Below are positions 19,129-28,767 of a DNA stretch of 64,000 nucleotides, piece after piece. Every line of letters begins with the position of its first letter. Position 1 is the stretch's first letter. The DNA lies in NCBI GenBank assembly GCA_008080745.1, contig SHMX01000001.1, forward strand, positions 496,617 to 560,616. Reading direction: 5' to 3'. The DNA is from Candidatus Thorarchaeota archaeon. Its GTDB lineage: Archaea; Asgardarchaeota; Thorarchaeia; Thorarchaeales; Thorarchaeaceae. Both the position numbers and the translations under genes were made by a program. The notes beneath the pieces were generated by a model that was given only the letters and a program-made list of their open reading frames with translations, was not told where the DNA came from and ran no database searches.

Positions 19129-20271
19129 TTAGTTTCCTTTTCGACGCCGTGAAAGAGCATCCCGAAGGCTTCTTGTTGTCTTCTCATGTTTGCGTTGAGC
19201 TTTTTCAGCCTTCTTCTGCCGCGAACAGTTTACTCTAGCAGCTCGAGCAAGTTTTTGCACACGATCTGATTCCTGCTTCTCGCCACTACTATAGAAGAGC
19301 TTTCTTGCTCGTTCCCATGCCTTTTGAGCAGTACAAAAATCATCCAGATGTGCTGAACAAAATCCTAGTGCATCAAATGCTTCTGGCTCATCTCCCTTGA
19401 TCTTGGTATATCGTTTCCAAGCGTCAACTGCTCTTTTCCAATCCTCTAACTCCATATAGATGAAACCCAAATTCCGAAGAGCATCACTATGGGAATTATC
19501 CACTCTAAGAGCGTGTTCAAATTGTTTTGCTGCATCTTTCAGATGGCCAGCCTTGAAAGCGACCATTCCCATTGTGTTCCTAATCGATGGATCCCTGGGA
19601 TCTAGTTTGATTGCCTCTCTTAATGCTTTCATAGCAGTCTTGTATTTTTCAGCTCTAAAGCATACATCGCCCAGAATACGCCACGTTTCTTTATCTTCAG
19701 GTGCCAGCTTTGTAGCTTTCCTTGCAGATTTGATAGCAGACTTCCATTTTTCCAACATGGAAAATGCAATTGCTCGATGGACAAAAGCAGAGGGCAACTC
19801 AGATTCGAGCTCAAGTGCTTTGTTGTAGAAATTCAGGGCTTCTCTGTATTTGCCAATCTCAAGATGTAGGTCCCCAATACGTAACCAGAGTTTCCAATCA
19901 TCTGCTACTTTCTCAACAATTTCAAGGAGGCAGGCCAGCTCTTCATTAGGTCTATCAAGTAGTCGAAGAGCAAGGGCCTTATCTCGCAATGCATCAAGAT
20001 TTCCAGGGGAGAGCGCAAGAGCCTTGTCAAATGACTTCAAAGCTTGATGAATATTGTCAGGGCCTAGGGCCATCAATATTCTACCACGATTGGTGTAGGC
20101 AGCGGCAAGTTCTGGTTCTATTCGGATGGCAGTCTCAAGGCAACGAAGAGCAGCACCAAAATCCTCTACACTTGCTAAAAGAACAGCCTTCATGTTCCAT
20201 GCATTTGCATCATTAGGATGTTCTTTCAGATGCGCTTCTACCATTTCCAAGGTTATTTGTTCAGATGCCAT
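19129..20271 (-). CDS. TPR-repeat protein
   Basis: 380 residues made almost entirely of tetratricopeptide repeats (about nine), e.g. AAAYTNRGRILMALG, KLWLRIGDLHLEIGKYREAL and DALRNLGFIYMELEDWKRAV, then a very basic C-terminal tail rich in lysine and arginine (from about 340). No signal peptide, so cytoplasmic. It is probably a protein-protein interaction scaffold; the basic tail could bind nucleic acid or membrane. It converges on the metallo-beta-lactamase-fold gene. Confidence 0.85.
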   Translation of the reverse strand: MASEQITLEMVEAHLKEHPNDANAWNMKAVLLASVEDFGAALRCLETAIRIEPELAAAYTNRGRILMALGPDNIHQALKSFDKALALSPGNLDALRDKALALRLLDRPNEELACLLEIVEKVADDWKLWLRIGDLHLEIGKYREALNFYNKALELESELPSAFVHRAIAFSMLEKWKSAIKSARKATKLAPEDKETWRILGDVCFRAEKYKTAMKALREAIKLDPRDPSIRNTMGMVAFKAGHLKDAAKQFEHALRVDNSHSDALRNLGFIYMELEDWKRAVDAWKRYTKIKGDEPEAFDALGFCSAHLDDFCTAQKAWERARKLFYSSGEKQESDRVQKLARAARVNCSRQKKAEKAQRKHEKTTRSLRDALSRRRKGN

Positions 20272-20619
20272 CCTTCATCATATGTTTCTCATATAGTTCA
20301 TTGAAAAGCATTGAGTTTAGCACAAATGTATATCAAAATTGAGTAGAAAGTTTCGCAAATTGTTGTTTTAATGAGTGTTCAATATCTCAATCATTTTCTA
20401 ATTATATGACATCTCAATGAAAAATATTTGAAGCTGGCTGATGCTGCAAAGGCGGATTGAGTAAAATGAGCATTCTGAGTTTTGATGCCAATTCTTGTTA
20501 GTACCTGTATTTCAAATCAACAAGAATCCGCGTTCAAAATGGGATTACTGGTAAAAAAACAGAGATGTCCAAAACCGTTTGCTACAATGATTTATCAGAA
20601 ATGATGTAAATCAGAGAGT
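20272..20619. other. AT-rich intergenic region with a small inverted repeat
   Basis: About 350 bp between divergent genes, without a credible reading frame or tRNA-like fold. It must hold both promoters. A TGATTTA / TAAATCA inverted repeat (20588-20594 / 20607-20613) lies just before the ATG of the next gene and overlaps its ribosome-binding region; it could be an operator or a small leader hairpin. Confidence 0.4.
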
Positions 20620-21423
20620 ATGCGTTCCAAAATCCGAGCTGGGATGATTGTGGTAATCATACTATCACCTATGCTGAATCTAATTTCAGCTCAGCCAAAC
20701 CACTCGCTAGAATGGGGTGTTGATGTAGGAGACGAGTTTCTCTACTATCTCCAAAAGAAAACAATTGATGAGTCTCTAGCAGGGTATTTTCAGGGAAATA
20801 TGAGCATGCCATTCATAACTGATATCGAAGTGGGACAGAGGGCTATAGCACAAGTTACAGGATTGGAAGTCATCCCAGAAACCGTCAACACCACTAGTCC
20901 GGCCTATATTCCACAAGCAAATTGCACGATAATTCGTGAGAACGACTCTCAAATTCTGATGGAAGAAATGCCCCTGATAATAATGCCTATTGGTGACTGG
21001 GACCTCTTGGAGGAAATGAACAACTTCACAGGAATGGAGGGATGGACAATAATCGATAGTGAGGAAACGTGGGGAAGTAAATTCGAACAAAGTTTTACCT
21101 TCGCCATTTTTGTTGTTAGTATCTACTTGGAGATGATATATGAGAAAGTAGATGGATCCATGTCGAGAATGCACATTCGTGTGACATTGACAGGTAGTGA
21201 GCTGGTCGATTTGATATTTATCAAGTGGCACCCAGGCCTGACACCACTCTATTCTGTAAATATCTGGCTAATAATAATCATCGCAATAATAGCTATGGTG
21301 ATATTGGTGTGGTTCATTCGTCGAAGAAGAAGATTACTTCGAGAAGACGCAATACTAAAAGAATATGTAGAATATCAAGATCAAGAAGCATACACTCATG
21401 TACCAGAAAATACTGGAGAATAA
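20620..21423 (+). CDS. secreted protein with C-terminal membrane anchor, paralog of next gene
   Basis: 267 residues: signal peptide at about 1-25 ending LISAQ, an extracellular domain of about 190 residues beginning NHSLEWGVDVGDEFLYYLQ, a membrane helix at about 213-233, and a basic then acidic cytoplasmic tail. The same ordering and the NHxLEWG...GDxF/GExF block recur in the next gene, so they are paralogs. No enzyme motif is visible. The pair plus the chagasin-like gene form a three-gene transcript. Function unknown. Confidence 0.75.
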   Translation: MRSKIRAGMIVVIILSPMLNLISAQPNHSLEWGVDVGDEFLYYLQKKTIDESLAGYFQGNMSMPFITDIEVGQRAIAQVTGLEVIPETVNTTSPAYIPQANCTIIRENDSQILMEEMPLIIMPIGDWDLLEEMNNFTGMEGWTIIDSEETWGSKFEQSFTFAIFVVSIYLEMIYEKVDGSMSRMHIRVTLTGSELVDLIFIKWHPGLTPLYSVNIWLIIIIAIIAMVILVWFIRRRRRLLREDAILKEYVEYQDQEAYTHVPENTGE

Positions 21424-21448
21424 TATCATCAACAGGCAGGTCGAATGC

Positions 21449-22207
21449 ATGAAGAAAGGAATGCTCTCGTCAATCACATTGGTCATCATTATTGGCTGTT
21501 CGATAGTTCCACTGATATCAGCTCAGACAAATCACACACTTGAGTGGGGAATTGAAGAAGGTGAAACATTCACCTATGTGCTCCAGAGAAAATTTGTAGC
21601 AAATCCCAACCAGCTTGAGTTTGTCGAGGCTGAAATACCCTTCATTCGTGGATTTGAGGAAGGCCAAAAAGCAACTGCATTGGTTGAGGAATTGGAAGAA
21701 GTTCCTGAAGAGGTCATTAGTTCATCAGATGTTCCTGTTGCAAAAATCACTCTGAAACGCCAGAATGACTCTGCTACCATCATTAACAACTGGACGGCAG
21801 CTGCGGTCCCAATAAATGACTGGGAAAAACTGGAAGATTTGGGAGGCTTTCTAGATGTCGAGGGTGTGACCATAGTAGATTCTGAGGATGAATGGGGTAC
21901 CATCTCCCAAGGCACCTACGTAAGTGGTAGCACCAATATTGGATATTATTTTGAGTTTCGTTTTGAAAAAGAGAATGGCACTCTAAGTTACATGAGAATC
22001 AGATACACGTCCTTGGGGAATGATCTTATTGACGTCATACTAGCACATTGGTATGAGGGGATGCCCACTGTTGTCACAGGTGACATACCACTCACAACGA
22101 TTCTAGGGGTTAGTCTGGGGTTAGTAGTAGCAGCGATAGTCGGATTTATGGTCTATAGGTCCTACAAATCCAAACGAAGTCCAATTGAAGAACTTGGGAG
22201 GAAATAG
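21449..22207 (+). CDS. secreted protein with C-terminal membrane anchor
   Basis: 252 residues from the ATG at 21449, chosen because it directly precedes a signal peptide (MKKGMLSSITLVIIIG...LISAQ) and has an AGG upstream; the open frame starts 51 bases earlier inside the previous gene. The extracellular domain begins NHTLEWGIEEGETFTYVLQ, like its paralog, and both share a DWxxLExxxxF block and VDSEDEWG/IDSEETWG. A membrane helix at about 212-232 and a short basic tail follow. Function unknown. Confidence 0.75.
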   Translation: MKKGMLSSITLVIIIGCSIVPLISAQTNHTLEWGIEEGETFTYVLQRKFVANPNQLEFVEAEIPFIRGFEEGQKATALVEELEEVPEEVISSSDVPVAKITLKRQNDSATIINNWTAAAVPINDWEKLEDLGGFLDVEGVTIVDSEDEWGTISQGTYVSGSTNIGYYFEFRFEKENGTLSYMRIRYTSLGNDLIDVILAHWYEGMPTVVTGDIPLTTILGVSLGLVVAAIVGFMVYRSYKSKRSPIEELGRK

Positions 22208-22209
22208 AG

Positions 22210-22551
22210 ATGAAACCACCTACAGAGCTAATCGATGTGGAATGGAAAACAGAATCAGAGAGAGAATTTAGAGTTGGGGATGTATTTCGCCTCCGATTTC
22301 ATCGTCACGGATCTGTCGGAGAAGATGCAGAGGTCGAAGTTTCGGATACAGAAGTCATTTCTCACGAACAGACTGAAACAAAATATCTCCATCCTGAAAG
22401 AATGAAGCCAGGTTGGTCTGGAGGTGATGCTGAACGCGGTTACTGGACTTTTAAAGCAAAAAAGCCGGGAACCGCCACAATAACAGTTCGCGTCTTATTC
22501 CGATTTGAGGTGGAAAGTGAGCACCAAGTAGAGATTACAGTAGTAGAATAG
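22210..22551 (+). CDS. chagasin-like (I42) beta-sandwich protein
   Basis: 113 residues, starting two bases after the previous stop region, so co-transcribed. The segment MKPGWSGGDAERGYWTFKA followed by KKPGTATITVRVLF resembles loop L4 and the following strands of chagasin-type cysteine protease inhibitors (GGxxxxTFKA...GTATITV). There is no signal peptide, which is unusual for an extracellular inhibitor, and the NPTTGY loop is not obvious. It could equally be a related Ig-like domain that works with the two membrane-anchored neighbours. Confidence 0.5.
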   Translation: MKPPTELIDVEWKTESEREFRVGDVFRLRFHRHGSVGEDAEVEVSDTEVISHEQTETKYLHPERMKPGWSGGDAERGYWTFKAKKPGTATITVRVLFRFEVESEHQVEITVVE

Positions 22552-22650
22552 AACCATATGCTGTATTGGAAAGAGAGTAAAGACGCCAATTCATTATGCT
22601 TGGGAATGAACTTAAATTAGGCATCGTGATTTTCATATTGAGTTGTAGTC

Positions 22651-24048
22651 ATGGATTATGAGCATATCCAAACCACATTGGATGGAAAAACTTCTGAAAA
22701 TAAGTTTCTCAGTTTGCTCAAGGGGGTGAAGAGCTTCAGTGAGTCATTAGATGCCCTTGATCACATAGATTGGGATTTCAGTGGTTTTACAACGCAGTAT
22801 TTGACACACAAGTTCCACTCGTATCCTGCTCGTTTCATTCCACAGATTCCCTTGTCATTTATTAGGTTATTCACCAAACCAAATGACTCTATCCTTGACC
22901 CTTTTTGTGGATGTGGTACCTCATTGGTGGAAGCATTTCTTCATGAAAGAAATAGCATTGGTAATGATTTCAATCCTCTTGCAGCTCTCATATCCAAAGT
23001 AAAAGTGACACTAGTTCCTCAGAAGGAACTGAAATATCTTCAAAAAAAAGTGAAAACTATCGACAAGATGGAAATTTCTCCTACTGAAATTGATCATATA
23101 TCTGAAAGACTTCCTAGTAGAAAAATAAGTAGTATATTTTCCGAGTCAGTAATATACGAACTCTCCAAAATAAAAGAAATGATACAATCGCTCAGAGAGA
23201 ATCATAGAGATATCTTTGATATTGGACGTATTGCTTTATCATCTACAATCTGGTCGATTGTAGAGAACAATGGAGTTAAGGATATTGGAAACCTTTTTAG
23301 AAAACGAATTGATATGATTATGGAAGAACTTCGTTCAATGGATAGACTTGTTTCATCACCCCCAGACTGTCTGATACTTAGCGGAGATGCTAGAAAACTC
23401 GAAGTTCCTGATGATGTAGTTAAATTAGTGATCACATCCCCCCCGTATGTAAATGCACTTGATTACTATAGAATCCATATGTACAATATGTTCTGGTTAG
23501 ATATGGATTTTGGATTATTTAGGAAACACGAAATAGGCGCACATTCGCATTATGTCGCAAATAGATTTCGTTTACTAACAGAATATCTTGCAGATATGTT
23601 ACGTGCCATGATTGAGATGAACCGAGTCATGAAAATTGAGGGTATTTGTGCAATTGTTGTCGGCAATTCAAGCTTGGAGTATGAACTAATTGAAAGCTAC
23701 AAGCACTTTTCTTCATTTGCACCAGAAATTGGTTTCAAAATTCAAAAGACGATATATAGGAATATAGATACAAAACGAAAATATACCAGTACAGATATTG
23801 GAAATATAGATGATGAATATATACTAGTACTTCAAAAAAAGAGTTCATGCCCAATCCCCTCAACAGATAACGAATTTGTGACCCAAATAGTATCAAAGGA
23901 AATGGAAAAATTTCAGAAGCAAGTTAACAGTGTACAGGGCACATCAATAACTGGAAGAAAACCTACAAAGGAACGACTTAGAGAAAATATCGAAAGAATT
24001 GCTGAAGCCATCACACACCTCCCTAAAGATATTAAAATGAAGAAATAA
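22651..24048 (+). CDS. DNA methyltransferase of a type II restriction-modification system
   Basis: 465 residues. The N-terminus carries THKFHSYPARFIPQIP, typical of a group of DNA amino-methyltransferases, then motif I DPFCGCGTSLVEAFL at 83-97. The catalytic motif IV is TSPPY near 262-266. About 165 residues lie between them and probably hold the target-recognition domain, giving the motif order I-TRD-IV. It methylates an exocyclic amino group of adenine or cytosine. The gene is AT-rich and lysine/isoleucine-rich compared with its neighbours, suggesting transfer. The next gene, 12 bases downstream, looks like the cognate endonuclease. Confidence 0.85.
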   Translation: MDYEHIQTTLDGKTSENKFLSLLKGVKSFSESLDALDHIDWDFSGFTTQYLTHKFHSYPARFIPQIPLSFIRLFTKPNDSILDPFCGCGTSLVEAFLHERNSIGNDFNPLAALISKVKVTLVPQKELKYLQKKVKTIDKMEISPTEIDHISERLPSRKISSIFSESVIYELSKIKEMIQSLRENHRDIFDIGRIALSSTIWSIVENNGVKDIGNLFRKRIDMIMEELRSMDRLVSSPPDCLILSGDARKLEVPDDVVKLVITSPPYVNALDYYRIHMYNMFWLDMDFGLFRKHEIGAHSHYVANRFRLLTEYLADMLRAMIEMNRVMKIEGICAIVVGNSSLEYELIESYKHFSSFAPEIGFKIQKTIYRNIDTKRKYTSTDIGNIDDEYILVLQKKSSCPIPSTDNEFVTQIVSKEMEKFQKQVNSVQGTSITGRKPTKERLRENIERIAEAITHLPKDIKMKK

Positions 24049-24059
24049 TCAAAGAGAAT

Positions 24060-24977
24060 ATGAAAAATCTGGTAGGAAAAATTGTCGGCCTGGTCCTTTC
24101 TGGAGAAGACTATAGGCCCGAAGTATTAGCAACCATTAGTATGAGATTCCTAACTAAAATTCAGGAGATGGTTTCTGAAGTATTCTTAATTAAGGAAAGT
24201 GGGAAAACCATTAGAGACTTGTTATTTCAAACTTATAAAAAAAAGGGCAAGGAAAACAAATTCAAACTATTATGGTATTCTGGTTTGAATAATAAGACTG
24301 TTAGAAATATGGAGGGAACTACAAAGAAGGAAGTATGTTTGAAACTGGGATTGGAAAACATTCAAGCATTCATAGGGATATTTACTCAGGATTGTTCCGA
24401 AATGGAGTACAAAATCAGTTTGAGGTTAAAACGGGACGATACCACCATAGAACTTAATGAAATAGAAAGTACATGGTTTCTGAATGCAATAGCTTCTATG
24501 AAGATGAGTATTCAAGGTGGAGCATGGAGCGAAGTCGGCAAATTGGTTGAATCATCGTTATTGTATTCGATATTCAATATTCTTGAGATACCAGAAACAA
24601 ACTACATTATTGATATTGAGGATATAAAAAAAAGATGTGATATCAAAACACGTGAAATTGATGGAGTCTTAATTGATAAGGAGGATAAATGTCTAACAAT
24701 AGAAGTAAAACTACTAGGAATTGGAAATCCTGAAATTGGCGATGAAGCCATAGCAAGAGAGGTTGACTTATTTTTAACAGATAGAATGACAGAAATGATG
24801 ATTAGTGAGGGTGAGAAAAAGGGAATTAAGACTGTAGAATTTCGTCAGGAAGATGCCATTGATAAAATATTTGAATTTCTTTCTTCAAGTAATATTCCCT
24901 GCAGTAAACCATCATCTGAATCAAAAGAAGAACGAAAGCTTAGAATTGAAAAACTGGTCAGTAAATATTTGGAGTAA
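24060..24977 (+). CDS. candidate type II restriction endonuclease, PD-(D/E)xK fold
   Basis: 305 residues with no strong family match by eye. A PD-(D/E)xK core is visible: D201 in REIDGVLID and E215-V-K217 in TIEVKLLGIGNPE, the arrangement expected for the metal-binding acidic residues and catalytic lysine. It lies 12 bases after a DNA methyltransferase gene and has the same AT-rich base composition, the usual layout of a mobile type II system. Specificity cannot be predicted. The endonuclease call rests on the motif and the neighbour together. Confidence 0.65.
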   Translation: MKNLVGKIVGLVLSGEDYRPEVLATISMRFLTKIQEMVSEVFLIKESGKTIRDLLFQTYKKKGKENKFKLLWYSGLNNKTVRNMEGTTKKEVCLKLGLENIQAFIGIFTQDCSEMEYKISLRLKRDDTTIELNEIESTWFLNAIASMKMSIQGGAWSEVGKLVESSLLYSIFNILEIPETNYIIDIEDIKKRCDIKTREIDGVLIDKEDKCLTIEVKLLGIGNPEIGDEAIAREVDLFLTDRMTEMMISEGEKKGIKTVEFRQEDAIDKIFEFLSSSNIPCSKPSSESKEERKLRIEKLVSKYLE

Positions 24978-25227
24978 TAGTAACAAAAATCGTACTTGAT
25001 ATACACCCTAATTTTAGATTAAATGTGTGTAGGATGGATAATACCATCTCGCTTAAGTGAAAAACCTGTAGTATACTATTCTAATCACAGTATATATCAT
25101 TGTAGTTTATTCTTAGACAATATTTCACACAGGATGTTGTTTCTGAAAATAATTCAATATTGTATTCTCTTGGGGCTCCAGCACTACACAATATCAGCCG
25201 CTAACAATTTAATTTTCTTAATCAGTC

Positions 25228-26124
25228 TTAATTTCTTTTGTTATTTAACCGTTTTAATATAGTAACCATCACCAATGCCATTATAGTTACTATTATTCCA
25301 ATGCCAATAACAGGGATTATCCATTGATTAAGAGTAACATCTCGCTCTATACCAATAATTGGATCATATACCAGAGTATTGTTCCCAAAATTTTCAAATG
25401 CGGTATAGAGTGCTATACCCGCACCACTTGAATTGCCATAAGAACAAAGTGAAGAAATCCGTTCAATAGAGTTGTTCAGTATGTTTGCTTCCACCGCATT
25501 CTGCATGAAGCCATTTCTAAAATTGAAGTCATTTTCATTTTTGGTAAACTCAAGGGGTGCATGTTGACCAAAGTGGTGATGCATCTCACTTGAGGAGAGT
25601 GACATCCCTAGGACCAATAGAGAGTCTGATTGATTCCAAGTCCAATTGGATATAATCACGTCATATTTCATTTGGTGCTGATAAGAGAGATACATGTGCA
25701 TTCTAAGTTGAATGTAAACGGCACCTTTGTGAGTGAAGTTGAAGTGAACCTCTGTAGTAATATCATTATCCTTAACAGTTCTGAATTCACTGGTTTCCCA
25801 TCCCTCTGATGGAATAGTATACCTTGAACCAATTATGACATCTTCTTCTGGAGTATAGATCCCATCACCATTTCCATCTTCGACTTCAAAAAGTGAATGA
25901 AAAGATAAGTGGTATTTCGTACCATGCAAGGTCTGATTTGCATCCCACCACTGAAAATGAGGTGCCTCATGATGAGATGTCATTAAAATATCAACTTGCT
26001 CAGTTTCCATATAGAAATGTCCTTCAGAGTGGCCATGAGAGATTCCTCCTCCATGCATTTGAGCACTGACAACTGGCAAGATACTGAGGAGAACAAACAA
26101 AGACAAAGCATACCATTTCTTCAT
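25228..26124 (-). CDS. histidine-rich secreted protein with C-terminal anchor
   Basis: 298 residues from the ATG at 26124, which begins the signal peptide MKKWYALSLFVLLSILPVVSAQ; the open frame extends 75 bases upstream without a signal. The mature N-terminus is histidine-rich (MHGGGISHGHSEGHFY, SHHEAPHF) and another cluster is SEMHHHFGQH, suggesting metal binding. DGNGDGIYTPEED resembles a calcium loop. A membrane helix near 267-288 and a basic tail end the protein. No known enzyme family recognised. The gene is AT-rich like the restriction-modification unit it converges on. Confidence 0.75.
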   Translation of the reverse strand: MKKWYALSLFVLLSILPVVSAQMHGGGISHGHSEGHFYMETEQVDILMTSHHEAPHFQWWDANQTLHGTKYHLSFHSLFEVEDGNGDGIYTPEEDVIIGSRYTIPSEGWETSEFRTVKDNDITTEVHFNFTHKGAVYIQLRMHMYLSYQHQMKYDVIISNWTWNQSDSLLVLGMSLSSSEMHHHFGQHAPLEFTKNENDFNFRNGFMQNAVEANILNNSIERISSLCSYGNSSGAGIALYTAFENFGNNTLVYDPIIGIERDVTLNQWIIPVIGIGIIVTIMALVMVTILKRLNNKRN

Positions 26125-26179
26125 AATTTCACTATAGTTAATATATGATGGTGTATCATTTATAGCTAATGGTATAACA

Positions 26180-26204
26180 CCGCCCGCAACCGCCCGCAAC
26201 CCCT
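26180..26204 (-). repeat. double copy of the GTTGCGGGCG motif
   Basis: Two head-to-tail copies of CCGCCCGCAAC (minus strand GTTGCGGGCGG) between the end of the aspartokinase gene and the start of the histidine-rich secreted protein gene. Same family as 9950, 34644 and 52135. The remaining part of this 200 bp gap shows nothing else. Confidence 0.4.
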
Positions 26205-26323
26205 AAAACACAAATGTGTTCTATTTGACAGCTTATCATAATCCTTCAAACCGATACTCCACTTTGCAAATCCCAAATTTATCCAGATATAGAATGCAAA
26301 AGTATGAGCTGACTTGTATCAGC

Positions 26324-27694
26324 TCATCTTGCAAAGAATTGCCTATGCACGGACTCTATGGCAGATCGCATCTGATTCTTCTTAACAATGAAGTAGTAAG
26401 CTACCTCTGATGCACCAGCTGAGAACATCTCAACATTGATTCCTTCAGCTGCAACTGCTGAAAAAACCTTGGCTGCAAGCCCTTTTGTCGAGAGAAGGCC
26501 CTCACCAACTACTGCAATCAATGCAACATCAATTCTAAGTTCAAGTTTTTCTATTACACCTCCAACTAGTGGTTGGAGAGAAGTCTTGCTTCTAGATGCA
26601 TCTTTTGCATCGATAATCAGATTGATGCAGGTCTGGGAGGTGATGACGGAATAGATGTTAATTCGCTCTGCAGAGAGATGATCACCGATATCACCTATTA
26701 TACCAGGTTTATGACCAACACCAGCACCATGGATCTTGAGCACTGCAATATCCAAGTTATAGGTGACACTCTTAATCACATCATGGTGTTCATGACCATC
26801 ACATTGAATTAAAGTCCCACGAGAGGAGGGATTATGCACGTTTCGCACAAAGACCTCCGTAAATGTTCCAATTAGTGGTTCGACAGTACGGGGATGCAAA
26901 ACCCTTGCACCAAAATATGACAGTTCGGCTGCTTCCCTATAGGAGAGGGTTTCAATGGGAACAGAGTGTGATACCAATCGTGGATCTGCGGTCATAAAGC
27001 CATCAACATCTTTCCAGATGTCTATTGTTTTAGCGCCAAGAGCATGAGCAATTACAGATGTGCTATAATCAGACCCATTCCTACCAAATGAGGTGACTCT
27101 ACCTGTTTCTGTACATCCAAAAAAGCCAGTGATAACTGGAATACATCCCTGTTCAAGATATGCAGGAATGCATTCCAGCAAGTTCATCTTTATAGCTGAG
27201 AGATTGGCAGTTGCATTATCATAGCAAGCATCAGTCACAAGCCCAATCTGCTCCGACTCAAGAGATACGGATAGATTTCCATATGATCTCAATATTCCTG
27301 CCAGAAGAACCGAAGAGAGCCGTTCACCTTGACTTAGTAGGAGAATGCGTATAGGTTCGAATATCTCACCAATATACGCCAGGCCGTACAATAGCCGTTC
27401 AATCTTGTCAAATATCCTATCCAGCTGCTGCGAAGTGTTGTGGTATTCTTCAGGGTCCTGAATTTCACTTGCCGCAATCTCAAAATGCTGGTCGCGTAAA
27501 TCAGTTATGATGGGAGAGATAGCTTCTTCCGAATCAAGTGCTGACTGAGCAGCTGATTCTAGTTTATTGGTCACACCATACACAGCAGAAACTACCACTA
27601 TAATGGGGTCTGTGAAGGATTCCAATATGTTTGAAACTCTTCTAAAATCACTGGGCGATCTCAAGCATCCGCCACCAAATTTCATAACTCTCAA
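26324..27694 (-). CDS. lysC: aspartokinase with C-terminal ACT domains
   Basis: 456 residues. It phosphorylates aspartate to aspartyl phosphate, the first step towards homoserine, methionine, threonine and lysine. The N-terminal lysine motif is MKFGGGCL at 4-11, a variant of the usual KFGGTSV. FGRNGSDYSTSVIAHAL and KDVDGFMTADPRLV are the kinase signatures, and VRNVHNPSSRGT begins the regulatory part, which contains two ACT domains (about 300-456). The ATG overlaps the stop of asd by four bases, so the two steps are coupled. It is the last gene of the homocysteine operon. Feedback control through the ACT domains is expected from the family. Confidence 0.93.
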   Translation of the reverse strand: MRVMKFGGGCLRSPSDFRRVSNILESFTDPIIVVVSAVYGVTNKLESAAQSALDSEEAISPIITDLRDQHFEIAASEIQDPEEYHNTSQQLDRIFDKIERLLYGLAYIGEIFEPIRILLLSQGERLSSVLLAGILRSYGNLSVSLESEQIGLVTDACYDNATANLSAIKMNLLECIPAYLEQGCIPVITGFFGCTETGRVTSFGRNGSDYSTSVIAHALGAKTIDIWKDVDGFMTADPRLVSHSVPIETLSYREAAELSYFGARVLHPRTVEPLIGTFTEVFVRNVHNPSSRGTLIQCDGHEHHDVIKSVTYNLDIAVLKIHGAGVGHKPGIIGDIGDHLSAERINIYSVITSQTCINLIIDAKDASRSKTSLQPLVGGVIEKLELRIDVALIAVVGEGLLSTKGLAAKVFSAVAAEGINVEMFSAGASEVAYYFIVKKNQMRSAIESVHRQFFAR

Positions 27695-28767
27695 GATTCC
27701 ACCTCCGATTTTGTAAGATAACCATGAGCAAGAGCGAACTCAGCATTAAGAACGGACGCACCAGCAGCACCTCGAAGGGTGTTATGAACAAGGAGAAAGA
27801 ATGATACTTTTGATCCTCGGACTCTCACACGACCAATTTTAACCCTCATACCCAAATCATCCAAGTCATATGTGAGGTCTCGACGAGGTTGGGGACGGTC
27901 TTTCTCCGAGAGAAGAAGAATGGGATTTTGTGGAGCAGTGGGTAGATTGATTTCTGAAGTATTCAGCCCCCAAGAATATTCTTTGAATAGATTCATAGCG
28001 GCTTCAGTAGAGATAGATTCGCGTAGGTCTACGACAATGCTCTCAAGATGACCGTCAATAACTGGCACTCGTGCACAGCTGGCGTGAACTTCAAAGTCAC
28101 TTGAGAGAATCTTGTTTTCTCTCATTTGGCCAAGAATCTTTCTGGACTCCCATTCCATCTTTTCCTCCTCATTTTCGATATAAGGAATCACATTTCCTGA
28201 AATGTCTAGTGAACTCACTCCATGACGTCCAGCTCCAGAAACTGCCTGATAAGTCGTTACAATAACCTGTTCGATTCCAAAAGTTAGTAGAGGTTTGAGA
28301 CCAAAAACTAAACCGGATGTTGAACAGTTGGAATTTGTCACGATGAACCCAGCATAATCCTGATGTTCTATCAAACCAATGTGTTCAGGATTTATCTCAG
28401 GGATAAGAATCGGAACATGAGGGTCTCGTCTGTGAGCGCCAGCATTTGAAAAAACTGGCAATCCATATTGTGCAAGGGTTGTTTCAAGGGGCCCAGCTAT
28501 ATCACTGGGAAGAGCACTGAATACCAAGTCTAAATTCTGATCTCGTATCCAACCAGGTGTTGATTCGGTGACAATTATATTTCGGGCGGATTTGGGAATG
28601 GACCTTGAAACGACCCAATCCACTGCTGCACTGTATTCTCTACCAGCTGACCGGGAGGATCCTGTTAGTGAGGCCAGATGGAAGTAAGGATGGTCACCAA
28701 GTAGACGAACAAATTGCTGTCCAACCATTCCAGTGGCTCCTAATACTCCAACACGTAACTTATCCAA
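27691..28767 (-). CDS. asd: aspartate-semialdehyde dehydrogenase
   Basis: 358 residues. It reduces aspartyl phosphate to aspartate semialdehyde with NADPH. The nucleotide motif is GATGMVGQQ at 9-17, the catalytic cysteine lies in VTNSNCSTSGL, and the substrate arginine/histidine region is HASCARVPVIDGHLESI; YQAVSGAGRHGV is the archaeal/fungal type signature. It starts directly after the UPF0280 stop and overlaps aspartokinase by four bases. In this operon its product would feed the DUF39 protein, which is proposed in methanogens to use aspartate semialdehyde and sulfide to make homocysteine. Confidence 0.95.
   Translation of the reverse strand: MDKLRVGVLGATGMVGQQFVRLLGDHPYFHLASLTGSSRSAGREYSAAVDWVVSRSIPKSARNIIVTESTPGWIRDQNLDLVFSALPSDIAGPLETTLAQYGLPVFSNAGAHRRDPHVPILIPEINPEHIGLIEHQDYAGFIVTNSNCSTSGLVFGLKPLLTFGIEQVIVTTYQAVSGAGRHGVSSLDISGNVIPYIENEEEKMEWESRKILGQMRENKILSSDFEVHASCARVPVIDGHLESIVVDLRESISTEAAMNLFKEYSWGLNTSEINLPTAPQNPILLLSEKDRPQPRRDLTYDLDDLGMRVKIGRVRVRGSKVSFFLLVHNTLRGAAGASVLNAEFALAHGYLTKSEVES

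Noticed and set aside
20440-20500. Possible C/D box guide RNA (TGATGC ... CTGA)
   Set aside because: The boxes are imperfect, the second pair is missing, and no target match can be tested by eye.
25023-25262. 79-codon plus-strand frame after the endonuclease gene
   Set aside because: No ribosome-binding site and no protein-like pattern; AT-rich intergenic DNA overlapping the end of a real minus-strand gene.
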